Part shown: in pieces, positions 1 to 13,000 of the stretch | How positions within the stretch are numbered: position 1 is the first letter of the stretch | Layout: every line of letters begins with the position of its first letter | NCBI RefSeq assembly: GCF_037975245.1 | Contig: NC_092583.1 | Span: forward strand, 9,522,764-9,586,763 | Origin: Apostichopus japonicus | Lineage: Eukaryota; Echinodermata; Holothuroidea; Aspidochirotida; Stichopodidae | Reading direction: 5' to 3' | DNA: 64,000 bases | Program-made: the position numbers and the translations under genes | Notes under the pieces: model-generated | What the model was told of the DNA's origin: nothing | What the model saw: only the letters and a program-made list of their open reading frames with translations | Database searches by the model: none

Positions 1-828
1 TTTCACCTGCCCCCCTGCTGCCCCCTCCCCAATAATAATAAGAAAACACGTAATCTACTGTTATCGATAACTTTGAGACCAATTGACCTTCGTGGTGTAT
101 TGGCTTTAAGCTACTCCTATAAATAATACAAGCAATCACTTCACACGGTGATAAGGATCAGTATATGGTTATGAAAACCAAACATGGTGTTTCCTGTGTA
201 GACGCAACACTTCCACTTTTTAACATTAGTGACTTTTTTCATGGCTGAATCAAGGAGACACATTAATGTCTCCGGTTTTATTCCTGGAGGTTTACAAGGG
301 CACGTGTATCAGGAAGGTTAAGAAGGTGAACTGTCATTTATGTCTAGTATATTATAAGCCTCTGTGAACCAAAAATTTCAACCTTAATTTAAGGTGACTA
401 GACGTCCCCAATTTTCGGGGACAGTCCCCGATTACAGTTTGCTGTTCCCGATGAACAAGTGTCCCCGAAAATGTCCCCGATTCGCAAAAAAGTTCAGGAA
501 TTTCGAAAATATCCCAAAAAAGACCCACATTATTAGTAAAATAATTGTAAAAACAAACTTTAGTCAAGTGTGCAGTCGCAAAACGGACCTAACCAGTATT
601 TCAGTTGGGCCAGTGTAAAGTGGAATATGCTAGATCGATCTAGCCTAGCACTCTTTCGTAAAGTAAGTAAATTTCATCTAAGAAAAAGCTACATTTTTGA
701 AAATAAAATTGATTTAAAAAGTGCATCTAAGTATCACCATTTTACATCTAAGCACCTTAGGCACTTGAAAATTTCCAAAGGGGAGGGGGACACTCCCTCC
801 CCTTACACCCCTCCCCCATATCAGTCAC
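1..828. other. Intergenic, no gene seen
   Basis: No convincing coding region. Between about 394 and 485 there is a cluster of GTCCCCG / CGGGGAC words in both orientations, which looks like the remains of a repetitive element, but I could not find its ends. Confidence 0.4.
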
Positions 829-1090
829 CAGTGGCGTAGGAAGGTACTTTTGAGTGGGGGCTGAAGACTGATAGCCGGCCTCCTCACTCCATTTTGTAAA
901 TAATTTTGCATTTTCACCTGGCCTTAGATGCAATTTGGTGCTCCAAATGAGATTTTTTTCTCATTTGGAAATGAAAAAGGGGTTTTCTGACTTGCGAAGC
1001 GGGGGGGGGGGGGGCGGAATGATACTTCCGCCCCCATATTTTTCACTGGGGGAGGGGGCTGGCGCCCAGCCCCCGGTTCCTACGCCCTTG
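829..1090. mobile_element. hAT-type MITE (CAGTGGCGTAGGAA family)
   Basis: A 262 bp non-autonomous DNA transposon. It starts CAGTGGCGTAGGAA and ends TTCCTACGCCCTTG, imperfect terminal inverted repeats. It is flanked on both sides by the 8 bp target-site duplication TCAGTCAC (821-828 and 1091-1098). An 8 bp duplication with CAG-type ends is typical of the hAT superfamily. It has no coding capacity. The interior contains a G-rich tract and a GGCGCC core. A longer member of the same family lies at 47899-48227. Confidence 0.88.
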
Positions 1091-1488
1091 TCAGTCACGC
1101 AATAAATGTCCCTGATTCCAATCAGGCAAACATGGTCACCTTACCTTAATTCGACTCAGAAATTCAAAGAAATATTGTTGCAAATAACGTTGTCAGACAC
1201 AAGGGGCTGAAAAAGAAGGTTAATATGACAACAGACAAAGCAAGCTGGCCTAAATTCTTGGCAAACCGGTTGAGTTAACCTTTATTATCACAGATATGCT
1301 AAATTGTATATTTATTGTAAAAGGATATATAGAATGCGTATTACCATGGAAAAAAGAACACACTATACGGCCTCTGCATATATCTTTCACAAAAACACAA
1401 GATCATTTCCTATGGACATTGCGCTAGCGAAGGTATGGGTAATTGTGTATTTACTGAGAGTGTGTATGGACGATAAGCTGAGCTTTAA

Positions 1489-1735
1489 AAGGAAGTCAGT
1501 AGTGGCCCCAAATTATAGCACGTTATAATTGCTAGAAGTTTTCGAAAAGTATTTTGAATTCCTGGAGGTCTTTACACGCCAAAGTTTTCTCAGACATTTT
1601 TAAGTATCACACTAGATGACTGAATGTCCCAGTGAGGAAAATTTCCTCGAAGGTTGTAATAAACAGATTAAGAATTATGACCAAAGGTGACCATATTTGA
1701 ATATCTAGCATATTTGGTGCCAATACAGCATACCT
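1489..1735. mobile_element. TTAA-flanked MITE, family B
   Basis: A 247 bp element flanked by TTAA (1485-1488 and 1736-1739), with short AGG...CCT-like ends. It matches, in inverted orientation, the element at 5678-5934 along most of its length, including the stretch around the word CTAGCAATTATA or its complement. TTAA target sites fit piggyBac-like mobilisation, but no transposase is present and the superfamily is an inference. Confidence 0.65.
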
Positions 1736-1769
1736 TTAACTATCAAATTTTAAAGGCTCTGGCTAAAGC

Positions 1770-1930
<161 letters not shown>

Positions 1931-1968
1931 CATAGAGCACTCTTTGTGAATATTGACCAACATTCTAT

Positions 1969-2011
<43 letters not shown>

Positions 2012-2013
<2 letters not shown>

Positions 2014-2629
2014 TCTCATTTTTATCATATATTTCTCCATATTTTCCTCTTAATACAATTAATGGAAAACTGTTTAATGCATCAATTTAACTGCTCACAG
2101 TACATGTTGTTCCCGTGTGGTATCATTTATTAACTGATAAAGACTAAAAACAAAAGGAAAGTTTTGAAAGTTTTCTCAAATATCGGTGCCAAAATCTTCC
2201 ACCTTGGCAACCACAAATCTCTTTAATAAAGTCAATGAAGCTACACGAAGTGATTTTATAAAGATTGTGAATATTATGATTGTAGTTTAGCCTCTGGGAC
2301 TTTTCATTCTTACAGCTAACCGTTCTGCTAAATAACACAATAAACAATTTCTTCTGCACTGAACAAGCCCTATAGTTTTGGAATATCGACTAAATTTCTA
2401 TCCTTTAAGATAACAAATTCTTTTCATATACACTGCTGTCCGTGGTTATCCATATTTGAGTATAAAAGCCTACGTTGTTATAAACTTTCTACTTTTTCAA
2501 ACTTTGCATATTTTATGTTTTCTTATAATTGTTGTTCTTTGTTTTTTATACTAATTATGACCTCCCGCTCTTAATTTGTTATATCTTTATTTCCTTTCTT
2601 AGTTTTAACTCCTAAATATGCTTCCTATA
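2012..2629. other. Unannotated AT-rich intergenic DNA
   Basis: I see no gene, RNA or recognisable repeat here. Confidence 0.5.
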
Positions 2630-2880
<251 letters not shown>

Positions 2881-2911
<31 letters not shown>

Positions 2912-2942
2912 CGTCCATATATATATATATATATATATATAT
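2881..2942. repeat. (AT)n microsatellite pair around an AGCGTCC word
   Basis: Two AT runs separated by GCGTCC, which is the start of the neighbouring SINE head. This suggests a second, mostly lost SINE head inserted in or next to the first tail. Confidence 0.6.
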
Positions 2943-3238
2943 GTATTTAAAGTTTGTATTAAAGAAAAATGAAACTGCAGAAGGCGGATGAGGACGGGAA
3001 GGAGACGGGAAATTAGAATGGTCGGTGATGACGGCAAAGACCAGTGGAAGGGAGTGAGACCGGAGATGCAGATCAATTCATATAAACGCTCCTCTCGTCT
3101 GTGCAACACTCGCGCAGCTCAACACAGCATTCAACATATTCGTTTAAAGACCAATACATCAGTGTTAAAACTATCCTTTCTTTCGGTTCGTAATACCTCA
3201 GTATCTATATATCCGATTGACTTCAACGTTGCTGTTAA

Positions 3239-3820
3239 AGGTCTACTGACACCTAGCCAATTTGCGCCATGAATATTCAGTACATTAGCAGTGTGTGATA
3301 ATATCATTCAAAATCTCGAAATGTTTCGAAAAGCTCTTTTCGTTTCCAAGATATACACATTTGAAGTTATGATAAATTCTGGGGAAACTCATTAAATATG
3401 TGCAAACTATGACGTAGAGTGATGCGCTCATCAACATATCTTATGTTAGCCCTTAATAAGTTAACACCTAATTAAAAGCCCACTTACATCATTGAATCAT
3501 GTGATATGTTCCTCTTTTCAAAGAAGACACGTGATAAAATATTTCCAAAAATCGCCTATATATAGGACCACAACACTGTGTTCAGTGTCCTTGAAACGAA
3601 GGTTGTTAAAACAAAGGAATAACATAACAGCAAATTAGGCAATCACTCCCTAACAACACTTAATGACTAAATGTATTCATTAATGAAACTAGGAATAAGA
3701 AAAGACTTGTAAAACGGTCAATCATTGATGGATTTTGATGGGAGTTGCAGCTATTTTCATAATGTATAATGCCTATTGGAGTGATTAGGACAATGTTGTC
3801 CATATAGGTCTCCGTAGACC
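3239..3820. mobile_element. TTAA-flanked MITE, family A, copy 1
   Basis: A 582 bp element flanked by TTAA (3235-3238 and 3821-3824). The ends are inverted: AGGTCTACTGACACC at the left and GGTCTCCGTAGACC at the right. The 558 bp sequence at 19447-20004 is a full-length relative in the same orientation. There is no open reading frame of note. Confidence 0.8.
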
Positions 3821-3835
3821 TTAATAGTACATAAA

Positions 3836-4040
3836 AGTATGTATGTATGTATGTATGTATGTATATGTGATCTTCCCGCAAGCAGGAACTCGCGAAAGAA
3901 GCCATGGAGGCTTATAGACTCGCAAGCTGACCGAAGCCAATCTCTCGGCACACATTCATTTAACGTCCATGTCAGGAAGTTGTTATTGAACAACACCCTT
4001 GCCAGACGACACACATTGCTGTCGGCGGGGAATCGAAAGT
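3836..4040 (-). repeat. tRNA-derived SINE with (CATA)n tail, 5'-truncated
   Basis: The minus-strand sequence matches the SINE body at 46830-47010 (same AACAACACCCTTGCCAGACG and TCTTCCCGCAAGCAGG blocks). It ends in a short CATA tail (GTAT on the plus strand, 3836-3866). Only the last part of the tRNA-like head, CGATTCCCCGCCGACAGC, remains. Confidence 0.85.
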
Positions 4041-4159
4041 GTTTCGACAATCACTGCTTTTAAATCATGCAAAAGACTGTATAGGTTTCCTTTCTTCGTT
4101 TAAAGAGAATGAATACTGACATTTTGACTTTTTCAATTCCCCTACACAAGTACACGGTG

Positions 4160-4353
4160 ATCGCTTCTCGGCCTTTTGGCTAAGATCATGTGTATAGTAT
4201 CTGTTCCCCTTCGAGGGGAATCGTATAAAACACACCTGACGATGAACACACAGTCACAGTCTCGATGCGAGGGGACTGGGGTTGAGAGTGGATCAGTCAA
4301 TTCGGTTGTTTGGTTGTTCGTGCCCATGTTCTTTCCTGGTGACTTTTCTTAAA
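4160..4353 (+). ncRNA. U2 snRNA-like RNA, copy 1
   Basis: The first 27 nt are identical to the U2 snRNA 5' end as I know it from animals, including stem I (CTCGGCCTTTTGGCTAAGAT). Similarity continues to about nt 47. There the branch-site recognition region reads GTATAGTA, where canonical U2 has GTAGTA. Beyond GTTC it no longer resembles canonical U2. It keeps a hairpin (CCCCTTCGAGGGG), a central stem (CAGTC.../...GACTG) and a 3' terminal stem-loop around CCCATGTTCTTTCCTGG, followed by CTTTTCTT. The copy at 4681 shares this whole layout. It could be a divergent U2 paralogue, a U2-derived ncRNA or a pseudogene. Confidence 0.55.
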
Positions 4354-4680
4354 AAGTATTCCCTTGCACAATTACACAGCGTATTCTATCACGTGTCAAC
4401 GTATTTGAGGGTCTATCCATTCACAGAAACACTGCGTCACTTTAACAGTTGTATACAATACCTCAATATATACAATACTATACGACCTCTCCAAAAAAGA
4501 AAGGAAGATATAATCTCCTTTTCCATTGATGTTATAAAATACAATGTGATTGGACAGACTTCAGACCAGTCTTTTTTTATTGTCCAGATAATCACAGCGA
4601 ACTTGTCAGACTTGCAAATTCAAGTTGAGTTATAGTAATTCCGTCTCACCTGTTGCATTGTACTTAATTATATCGGTTCT

Positions 4681-4855
4681 CGCTTCAGGCTCGGCCTTTT
4701 GGCTAAGATCATGTGTACTATCTGTTCCCGTTTGAGGGGAATGGTGATACACACACCGACGATGATCACACAGTCACAGTCCCGATGCAAGGGGACTGGG
4801 GCGGGGAGTTTGGTTTTCGTGCCCAGGTTCTTTCCTGGGTGACTTTTCTTAAAAA
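4681..4855 (+). ncRNA. U2 snRNA-like RNA, copy 2
   Basis: It shares the U2-like core CTCGGCCTTTTGGCTAAGAT with copy 1, but its first bases differ. The branch-site recognition element reads GTACTA, against GTAGTA in canonical U2. The downstream half aligns with copy 1 (CACAGTCACAGTC, GGGGACTGGGG, CGTGCCCA, TTCTTTCCTGG, GTGACTTTTCTT). The 3' stem CCCAGG-TTCTTT-CCTGGG is perfectly paired here, and the central stem CAGTCCC/GGGACTG is longer than in copy 1. Conservation across the full length argues for a duplicated unit and not a chance match. Confidence 0.5.
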
Positions 4856-5147
4856 ATAATAGCCTATATCAGTTCACACAACAAGACTCAAACTGTTTTC
4901 TTATCTTACGGCATTCAACGCAACTATCAAACAGGAGAGATTTTGTTACAGAATAAAAATGAAGTGAACATTGTATGTGCATATATTTTCTTATAAAATA
5001 ATATTAAACTGTCCAAACTTTTGGAAGAAAGCGGTGTCTAAGAAAACAGAATTCCAAGAACTGCAGTCACCGATTGGTAGGCTATATAATGAATTATTAT
5101 AGAGCATTTATGCCAAATTTCTGACACCCATTTCACTTGGTCTAGTG

Positions 5148-5666
5148 CAGGGTTTCCCTAGCCTTATCCCCCATGAACCCCTGTGGATGCCAGAGTTGTC
5201 CACGAACCCCCAACTTTTCGAGACACGATCTGAGTCATTATTATACTATAATTCACAAAACAGTGCTTCGTAAAAAAATCAGTGTAATATTGTAATGAAT
5301 AAAAAAACAAGAGATGAACAAATATTTATTTGGAAACTTCAAGATCAGATCAGCTCTTTATCTTCACGACGTACTGTCATGCGTACACCAACTTCACCAA
5401 ATTCATGCGGCCTGTGTCTGTTTCATAATTCAGGTATTTATCACATGCACGGTACAGTACTAGTATGGCAACATACGCGTATGGAACGCGAAAAGAGTTT
5501 GTCGATAGGTACGACTTTTGTACATTACTAAATTATATGATATAGCAGACTTTAGTTCAACAAAAAGTACTCTAGTTTTGACTTTCAGAAACGTCTAACG
5601 ACCCCCCCCCTGGGATGGACTCACGCACCCCCTGTGGGTTCATGCACTCCAGTTAGGGAACCCCTG
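5148..5666. mobile_element. hAT-like non-autonomous element with CAGGG ends
   Basis: The left end CAGGGTTTCCCTA and the right end TTAGGGAACCCCTG are inverted repeats of the CAGGGGTTCCC type common in hAT elements. C-rich ATGAACCCCTGTGG-like blocks sit near both ends. I see no clear 8 bp target-site duplication, so the ends or the family may be slightly off. There is no transposase. Confidence 0.5.
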
Positions 5667-5677
5667 CTTTACATTAA

Positions 5678-5934
5678 AGGTATGCTGTATTGGCCCAAAG
5701 TATGCTAGATATTCAAATATGGTACATCACCTAAATTTAGTCAAAATTCTTAAACTGCTTTTCTTACAACCTTCGAGGACATTTTCCTCACTGTGCCATT
5801 CAGTCATCTTGTGTGTTTCTTAATAAAAGAACATGTCTGGGCACAATTTGGAGAATAAAGACCTCCAGGAAAGTACTTTTGAAAACTTCTAGCAATTATA
5901 GCTTGCTATAATTTTGGCCCTATACTGACTGCCT
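5678..5934. mobile_element. TTAA-flanked MITE, family B, inverted copy
   Basis: A 257 bp element flanked by TTAA (5674-5677 and 5935-5938), with ends AGGTATGCTG and AGTGAGTC-type sequence before CCT. It is the inverted relative of 1489-1735. It begins 7 bp after the CAGGG-ended element. Confidence 0.7.
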
Positions 5935-6075
5935 TTAATATGCAAATACTCCTAATTTGATTGTGATGTTATCACACATTGACAGCAGTGAACTTTCCAA
6001 AATTTTAATTAATACAAGAGCAGAATACGTTTTGGTTCTCAAGCAAGCAGTTGGTTTTAGAGTAGGCCTAATCTC

Positions 6076-6190
6076 TATGTATACGTCTTGGCTTTTAGGC
6101 TCAGATCGTTTGTAGCATTATGTTCACCTTCAGGGGAATCGTGATCCATACCTGACGATGATCACAGTCACAGTCTCGGTGCAACTGTAG
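6076..6190 (+). pseudogene. Decayed U2-like RNA, copy 3
   Basis: A weaker relative of the two U2-like copies upstream. TTGGCTTTTAGGCTCAGATC replaces the stem I sequence, and the downstream blocks CAGGGGAATCGTGAT, GACGATGATCACAGTCACAGTC and CGGTGCAA are retained. The 3' terminal hairpin is missing. It is probably a degenerate member of the same local family. Confidence 0.45.
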
Positions 6191-6935
6191 TTTCAGTCTT
6201 TACGTTTTGAAATTTATTCATTGCACAGCTAGAAACGTGTCTTGAGTATTGTCCTAAATTTCACAGACATATTGCACACCACAAGAGGAAATTACCCACA
6301 AACAACAACAAAGTAACCGGTACGTGCTATAGAAATACAGCCAATGTCGATAGCAGCGAGTGTTAATTATGCCGCACCTACAATGATATCGCTCAAAGTC
6401 ACCCGAAAATAATCACAACAACCTTGTAGCGTCTCCAGAATTTTGAACCGGAACTTTGGGTTATTCGATAGAACTAGAATGACAGATCGCGAAGTTTTGA
6501 TGCAAACAGAATAAACATTCCCGACTGTATTCTTTGTTTTGTTGTTTTTTTAAGGGGGGTGGGGGTTGTGTGGGTGTGTGGTAAGGCCAACATCCCGTAT
6601 CACTTCCGGTTGAAAGTTTACATTTTATGACGTTTCTGCTTTTTTGAGGTAGAGACAGCCTAACTTACATGAATACCTCGAAATGTGTACTCCTGTGTAG
6701 AGCTACTAATGTAAACATACTGTACGTATGTGTGTCATTACAGTGCAGTGTTGTGTAGTAATGTCACAACTTGGCCTATGCAGTAGTCGTACACATTTAC
6801 GTATAGATAACCAAACAAGAACGGCAGCTACATTGTTATCGAACGTTTGCTGCTATGCCGTGTCGCTTTATGAACAATTTTGGCGTAGTAATGCAGCTGA
6901 GTTTATACAGGATATAACCTTAACAAAATATTAAG

Positions 6936-7023
6936 ATGTATAACGTTTTTTTCGTTACAACTCTGTTGTTATCATCCCAACTTTTCCTGGCATTTGGACA
7001 GCTGCAGGGACCTCCGAAGTGGT
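6936..7023 (+). CDS. Alk4/5/7: Receptor exon 1: start codon and signal peptide
   Basis: The ATG at 6936 opens 29 codons plus one base. They encode a hydrophobic signal peptide ([20 protein letters not shown]) with a likely cleavage after AFG. The exon ends at T|GTAAGC, a good donor. It leaves phase 1, exactly what the ectodomain exon needs; the joined junction reads PPKWWRRCAC. I chose it on signal peptide, donor and phase, not on homology, so an RNA read is needed to be sure. Sequence upstream to about 6640 may be 5' UTR and promoter. Confidence 0.7.
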
Positions 7024-10000
7024 GTAAGCAATAATATTTACCTAAGGAGTCGTTAAACGTGTTAGGCTACAACGAAATAGTAAGGCCTAGCCTCGGCACA
7101 GTTTTTCATCAACGAAGAACATCAGCTTAGCCATTGAATATCAGGCCAATTTCTTGTCACTGATAAGTTTGAGTATATCTAACGAAAAGACGGTTGCATG
7201 CTTGCAATCAACTGAAATCCATAGGCTAGTCTCATTATAAATCGAAGTTTTGTTTAGCTTACACTTTTTACAGGGTGACATGATTTTACCCTATGCCATT
7301 GGAGTGTGGTTTGAAAATTAAATTAAAAAATGTTCTGGAATTAAACTACTTACCTACCCCACCGTTAGAAGTCTAACTAGGATTTTAAGATAAGACTACG
7401 CTATGTTATTTTCACTATGAATGCCAGTGCTGTACATGTAACTTTAGATTTGACATACATTAGGCCTAAACTGATTAGGCTAGTCCTCAATAGTCAATGT
7501 TAGGCCTGCATCATTATAGCGTAGCCTAACGGAAGAATTTGCTCCGTTTACCATGGGTCTACATACAGAGGAGGCCTCAATTTGTTTTATAACAGATACT
7601 AGCCATAGGCCAAGTATCAATCAGTTGAAAAGTCTGAGTTAATAAGGAATATACTATAGGTTCAATATATGCCTGAACAAATTCTTACAACTATAGCATA
7701 CTGTGCCACTTAAGAGATATATCCTAGCAACTGCACATTTGACTTCCCACTCTGCGTCTGTGTATTCACTCCAGAATAATGTGGGTTTTTTTCTCAAGTG
7801 AAAGCATTGGGACTTCATTTTCCCCAGTCTGCATCAGACCATCCACATCAGCATGTTAACCTTGGACTCGGATTGTTTTAATATCAGATTCACATGATGA
7901 GCAAGGCATTTACAGCACAATATTGGTTTGTTCTCAAATGTTAAGTCTTGGAATCCCTACTCCGCATTTGACCACAAATTCACTGTAGGATAAATAGTCA
8001 AATACAGTATTTTAAGATGGCAACAGGGTCAAGGAGAAAGTGGGATTAGATCTGCAGTTATTGACCGGACATCCTCACATCTGGATGCTAGGATAGGTCT
8101 CTGAAGTGGTCCTGTATTCTACATTGAATCCCACCACAAGCGCCCTTCATAAGTAGTAACATTTATCACCTCATTCATTCCTACAGTTTCTGGCTATTAA
8201 AGGCATTGGGTTAGGTAACTCAATGGTTGTTGATGAATTACATTAAGCCTATCAACAGAACGCCCATGGATTGAGATATCACATAGAATCTATGTAATGG
8301 TAATGGCGTGTAAAGCATGTGTGGGTGTTGTGTGCTTGTACGTGTGTGTGACGATAACTCAAAAACTTTATCTTGAGTGTACTTCATATTTGGTGTGTGG
8401 ATGCACCTTATAGAGTAGAAGAACCGTATTGTATCTCGTCAAGTTCAAAGGTCATTTAAAAACCTTGTTAGCTCTCAAACTTGATCCATTTCTTTGAGAA
8501 ACTGCTTTGTGATGTCACTAACTTTCACAGAATTTAACCGTTGCTCTTTGAAGTGGCTGAGAGGGTTTTTTACTAATGACTCTTATCTGTCATCAACTTT
8601 CAGAAGGGTAGGGCCTTTGCAATGGTCACGTTATCTGGAAGTCTTATCAGACGTTCTGGTAGTTGACTTTTGGGCACATTTTTCCTCAGTTTTTATATCA
8701 ATGAGGTGGTTGCATATATAAACTGATACTTGTAATGAATCACTACGCCTGCTTGTTTTCTCCATTTTTTCATGTGCGGTGGGATTCCATTGTCAGTATC
8801 ATACAGTACTTCTCTGGCAAAACCTAGGTTTAACTTGTGATCCTGGTTGCATGGTCCTGCAACTCTGAAAATATGCCTTCTATTCCTTATTAGGGCACAC
8901 TGTGCAGTATGGCAGGCCCTGCAAGTGCGTTACACAAGATGTTCAGGTGTTCTTCTTCACGAAGATTTTGGCCGTATAAGCTAAAGATCATGTTTGGGTT
9001 ACAGTTTCCTTAAAAACTGGTGGTAATTTCTCATGAAGACTAACAAAGTTATAACATTACTGGAATATGCATACATCCCATTGCAGTGAAACACAGCTTG
9101 TGAAATAACTGTATTAACGTAATCAATACTCGTTGCATTAATGAACTGTAATACAAAACCAAGTCAGCAACCTGTTCATAAAATTTATAAAGTGTGTTTA
9201 CCGATTGGAGCAAATTGTGATTTACAGTACAAAACTGATTATGCACTGTACAGTAGAAAGTGAACTCTAGTATTTACCGTTCTCCTGTGGGTTTTACACA
9301 GCAAAAACTCTGAAATTCTAAGCAGTTTGTCAGTCGGTAGCTAAATCTTGTAGCACTGGTTTTGTGCTACGAAGAAATATCAGTCATGCGGTTTCTCGAA
9401 ATGTTCTAATTAACTTTTCACCAGGGTCCGGGAAACACTGTGCAAAACTATTACAATGCAATTTCCACTTTAAGATACAGGTTGGCATTTAGTCTGAGGT
9501 TGAATGGTTCTTACAACGATTCTTTCTGTTCCAAATTTGATACTGCCTTACAAGGTCCTACACGATCGTGATGAAAGTGGGGGGGGGGGGGGGGGTGGCA
9601 GGGGTAATCTTTGTTCATTGTTGTCGGTTTCAGTGGAAATACCTGGTTTCACAAATACTTCACTCCTATCCCATTGCCAAGAAAGATATCCACCCAATAA
9701 TTCTGTATCAAAAGCAGTTTTCAATGTTATTGAATGTGTAAGACTTGGTGGGGATTCCCCTTGCTCTCTCTCTCCCCCTCTTCTAATTGATTCAAGTTCA
9801 AAGATCATTCCCTCCATACGGATTGGACCAGATAACCAAAAGGGCTTCAGGACTTGTACACAGTACAAACATTGATCGTGACAGCTTGTCTGCTACTGTA
9901 GGGCGGCTACTTCCCTGCTGTGAGTGTTGAGTTACTGTGGATTCTCATTTGTAAACAACACAAAAGCTGTTTTTACATCATAAGGTACAGAACTCTCTAC

Positions 10001-13000
10001 CATTTTAAGGCAACACCTAACAATCTGAAACAAGATACCAAGAGCCTAGGGAAAATGTTTGTCACTTAGTGACATACAGTATTAGTACAGATAGCTCATT
10101 CCATTCCCCAAATGAATACAATTGTTCATTTAAATCGAGGAAAGTCATGGAAGAAGGAGGTGGGGCCGTGGGGGGGGAGAACCAGTGGCGGAGCTAGGGG
10201 TATTGGTCAGGAGGGGCGAGAATGGTCTGTAGGGGCGCTTTCGACACTATCTAAGCGGAGCGCCACCACTGGTTGGCGCGTAGCGTACAGAAATTTTTTG
10301 AGTAAAGATACTCCCTAGATCGCCGGAAATGACCCTTTTCGGGCCTGGCTAATTTGCAGATAAACAAAGAATAAATAGGTGTCATTGCCAAATTACACGA
10401 ACAAAATGTGACAAATGTCAATAAGTAATGAGAGCGTAGTAAAAAAGTCAATAATCTAGAATAAGTAAAAAATGGTAAAGAGCTGAAAAGGGCGCCAGCA
10501 GTCCATTTGAGTCCGTCAGGGGGGGGCATCAGCCCCCCCTGACTGTATGGACGCTCCGCCACTGGGGAGAACTGTCATTAATTTAGGAGAACTAATCAAA
10601 TATCCTGAATTCCTTTAAAGAGTGAATCAAATGTTGTTATCTAAAATTTCTGTCAAAATTTGTAAACTCGCTATGTTTGAGACCACTGCGGTTACTGGTT
10701 GCTTCTCTCTTATACATTTGCATATCCTTAATTACTTAAGACAATATGAACATGGACTAGTTGAAATTTGAAAACACTGCCGTGGGTTCATCTTGCACTG
10801 GACTTTAGTGTGTGCCTTTGTTAATTCTATACTGGTTGCTCCCAAGAACAGTTCTTACACTTCCAGCCTGAAACTAACTGTAAAAAAAACTACCTTTAAA
10901 AACAGAGTTGCAGGACATCAAAGAGTTTGAGGTGCCAATAAATGTTATGAAATCTTTGAAAACAGTTTTAAATATACAGTGTATAAGAAGATTCCAGGTG
11001 TGTGAGAAAAGTCTGACAAAGATGGCAATGTTCCAAAGCTTGCTTCCAGGTACCATATGTACCTGTCGGTCCCTTTGGTACCCATTTATTACTTTAATTT
11101 TCAGGAGCATTCCCCACCTCTGCACACTTCCACCCGCCCCCGACACACACACCAAATTTGAAAAGAGACCACTGATATAGGGAGGCATTATTGGCAGGAA
11201 ATAAGGGTTCATGTTATTCCGCTTTTGCATTCACAAATCCCTCAAGAAAAAAGAGGGAATTTTAATTTCTTGTTCCTAAATAGCACAAAGAACAGCCAAT
11301 GAGTCCCAGTTGACTTAACGGAAGGTAAAATCATTTGTCAAAGACTCCTTTTTTTTTATCAAAACTGTTTTTTGCACATACAAATATAATTTCACTAAAT
11401 TAATTATGAAATATAGTGGTTACACCATATCAAATAAAACTAGTGATAAAAGTGGTATTTGTAAGAACAGTTCAAGTGTTTCATTTTAACTATATACTGT
11501 TTATATGAGATGTACAGTAGTTAGTAAAGACTCAGTCCCTCTATAACCCTTCTCATAGACATACAAGTGTAGCCTGTAGTACGGCCCGAGATGTGATGCT
11601 TGAATCATTTCTGTTATTTATGTTGTTGTTTTAATGTCTACAAATTGAGCAATTCAGACACTAGTATTAATAACATGCCCAGTTAACTTTGTGTAATAAT
11701 GTGTACAGTATATATATATATATATATATATACATACACACACACACATACATACTGTACTGTGTGTATATGTATATATATATTGTGTACATGTACTGTT
11801 AGCTTTTGTAACAAACAACAGTTGTCAAAAATTAACTACGAAACAACTGCCACTTTGCTGTACACTTATACTAAATATTAATAAAAATCTGTGTGTGAGT
11901 TGTTGGGTGTGTGTGTTCTGTACATGTATAATTGTACATGTATAGCCTGCAGTAAATATAATTGCTTTCTTGTTTCTTCAATCTTTGAGGCGCAAGCCAT
12001 AAATTCATGTGAGTCGCTGATTTAAAAATAAAAATAGCTTCTTTTTTTTTCTCCTTTTCTTCTACATCCGTTATATCTTTTCCTCCGAAAAATATGATTT
12101 AAGTTAGTAATTTATGATCGTTCTTTTGGTCAGCATTGGAAGAGTGGGTGAACTGCTTATGATCTTAAAGGAACATTAAAGGCACTGTGAATCTTGTGAG
12201 AATAACCCAGCAGTAGTTAGGAATTAATGGCTCATTATGCATTCCATTGTTAACCCGAACATGGGCGTATGCCTCTCCTTGACTTTCCGTACTATTGTGT
12301 AGTGGACTAATCACATCGTACGACGATGTACTCTTTTTGAAGCGAAACATTTTGGCCATTTCAGGGAATCATCTAGTAATTCTCTGAATTTTGCCTCTTG
12401 AAAAATATTATCGTGTGAAAGGGGAAAAGACTGCTACACAGTACTGGATAAATTAATCCCTGCATTGAGAACAAACAAATTGAAACTTCAAAACTGTAAC
12501 AAAGTTATCCCGGCAGTGTTTATTAACACAGGGTCGGTTCAATATATCAATCGGGAATAGCATCATGGGCGAACAAATGTAACTGGAAGAATGTCTGGGG
12601 AAACAAAAGAATGCAATGTGTGCTACACAGTGAACACTTACTTTATAGCTGGACTCCGTACTATCAAGAACTTATTACTTGAAGGAACCAGGTACCTATA
12701 TATTTATATATATATATATATATATTGCCTTGTTTTAGTTGAAATCTGAAGTTCGTTACGGCTGGGAAACACCTTTGATCAACTCATAATTTATCCAGTA
12801 TGGCATGGCATTTTGCTATGCCATATATGGTCAATAATGGTCAAATTGCAATAAAAGGACATAGATTTATAGGGAGGGTTTCTCAGATTTTGGACAGAAA
12901 AGGAAGCGTTTTATGATAGACATAATGCAGAGCCTTCTGTGTATTGTAAACCAGTACTTTGTCATACCCAACAAGTAGGTGTCTGAAGGGCCTGCAACTC

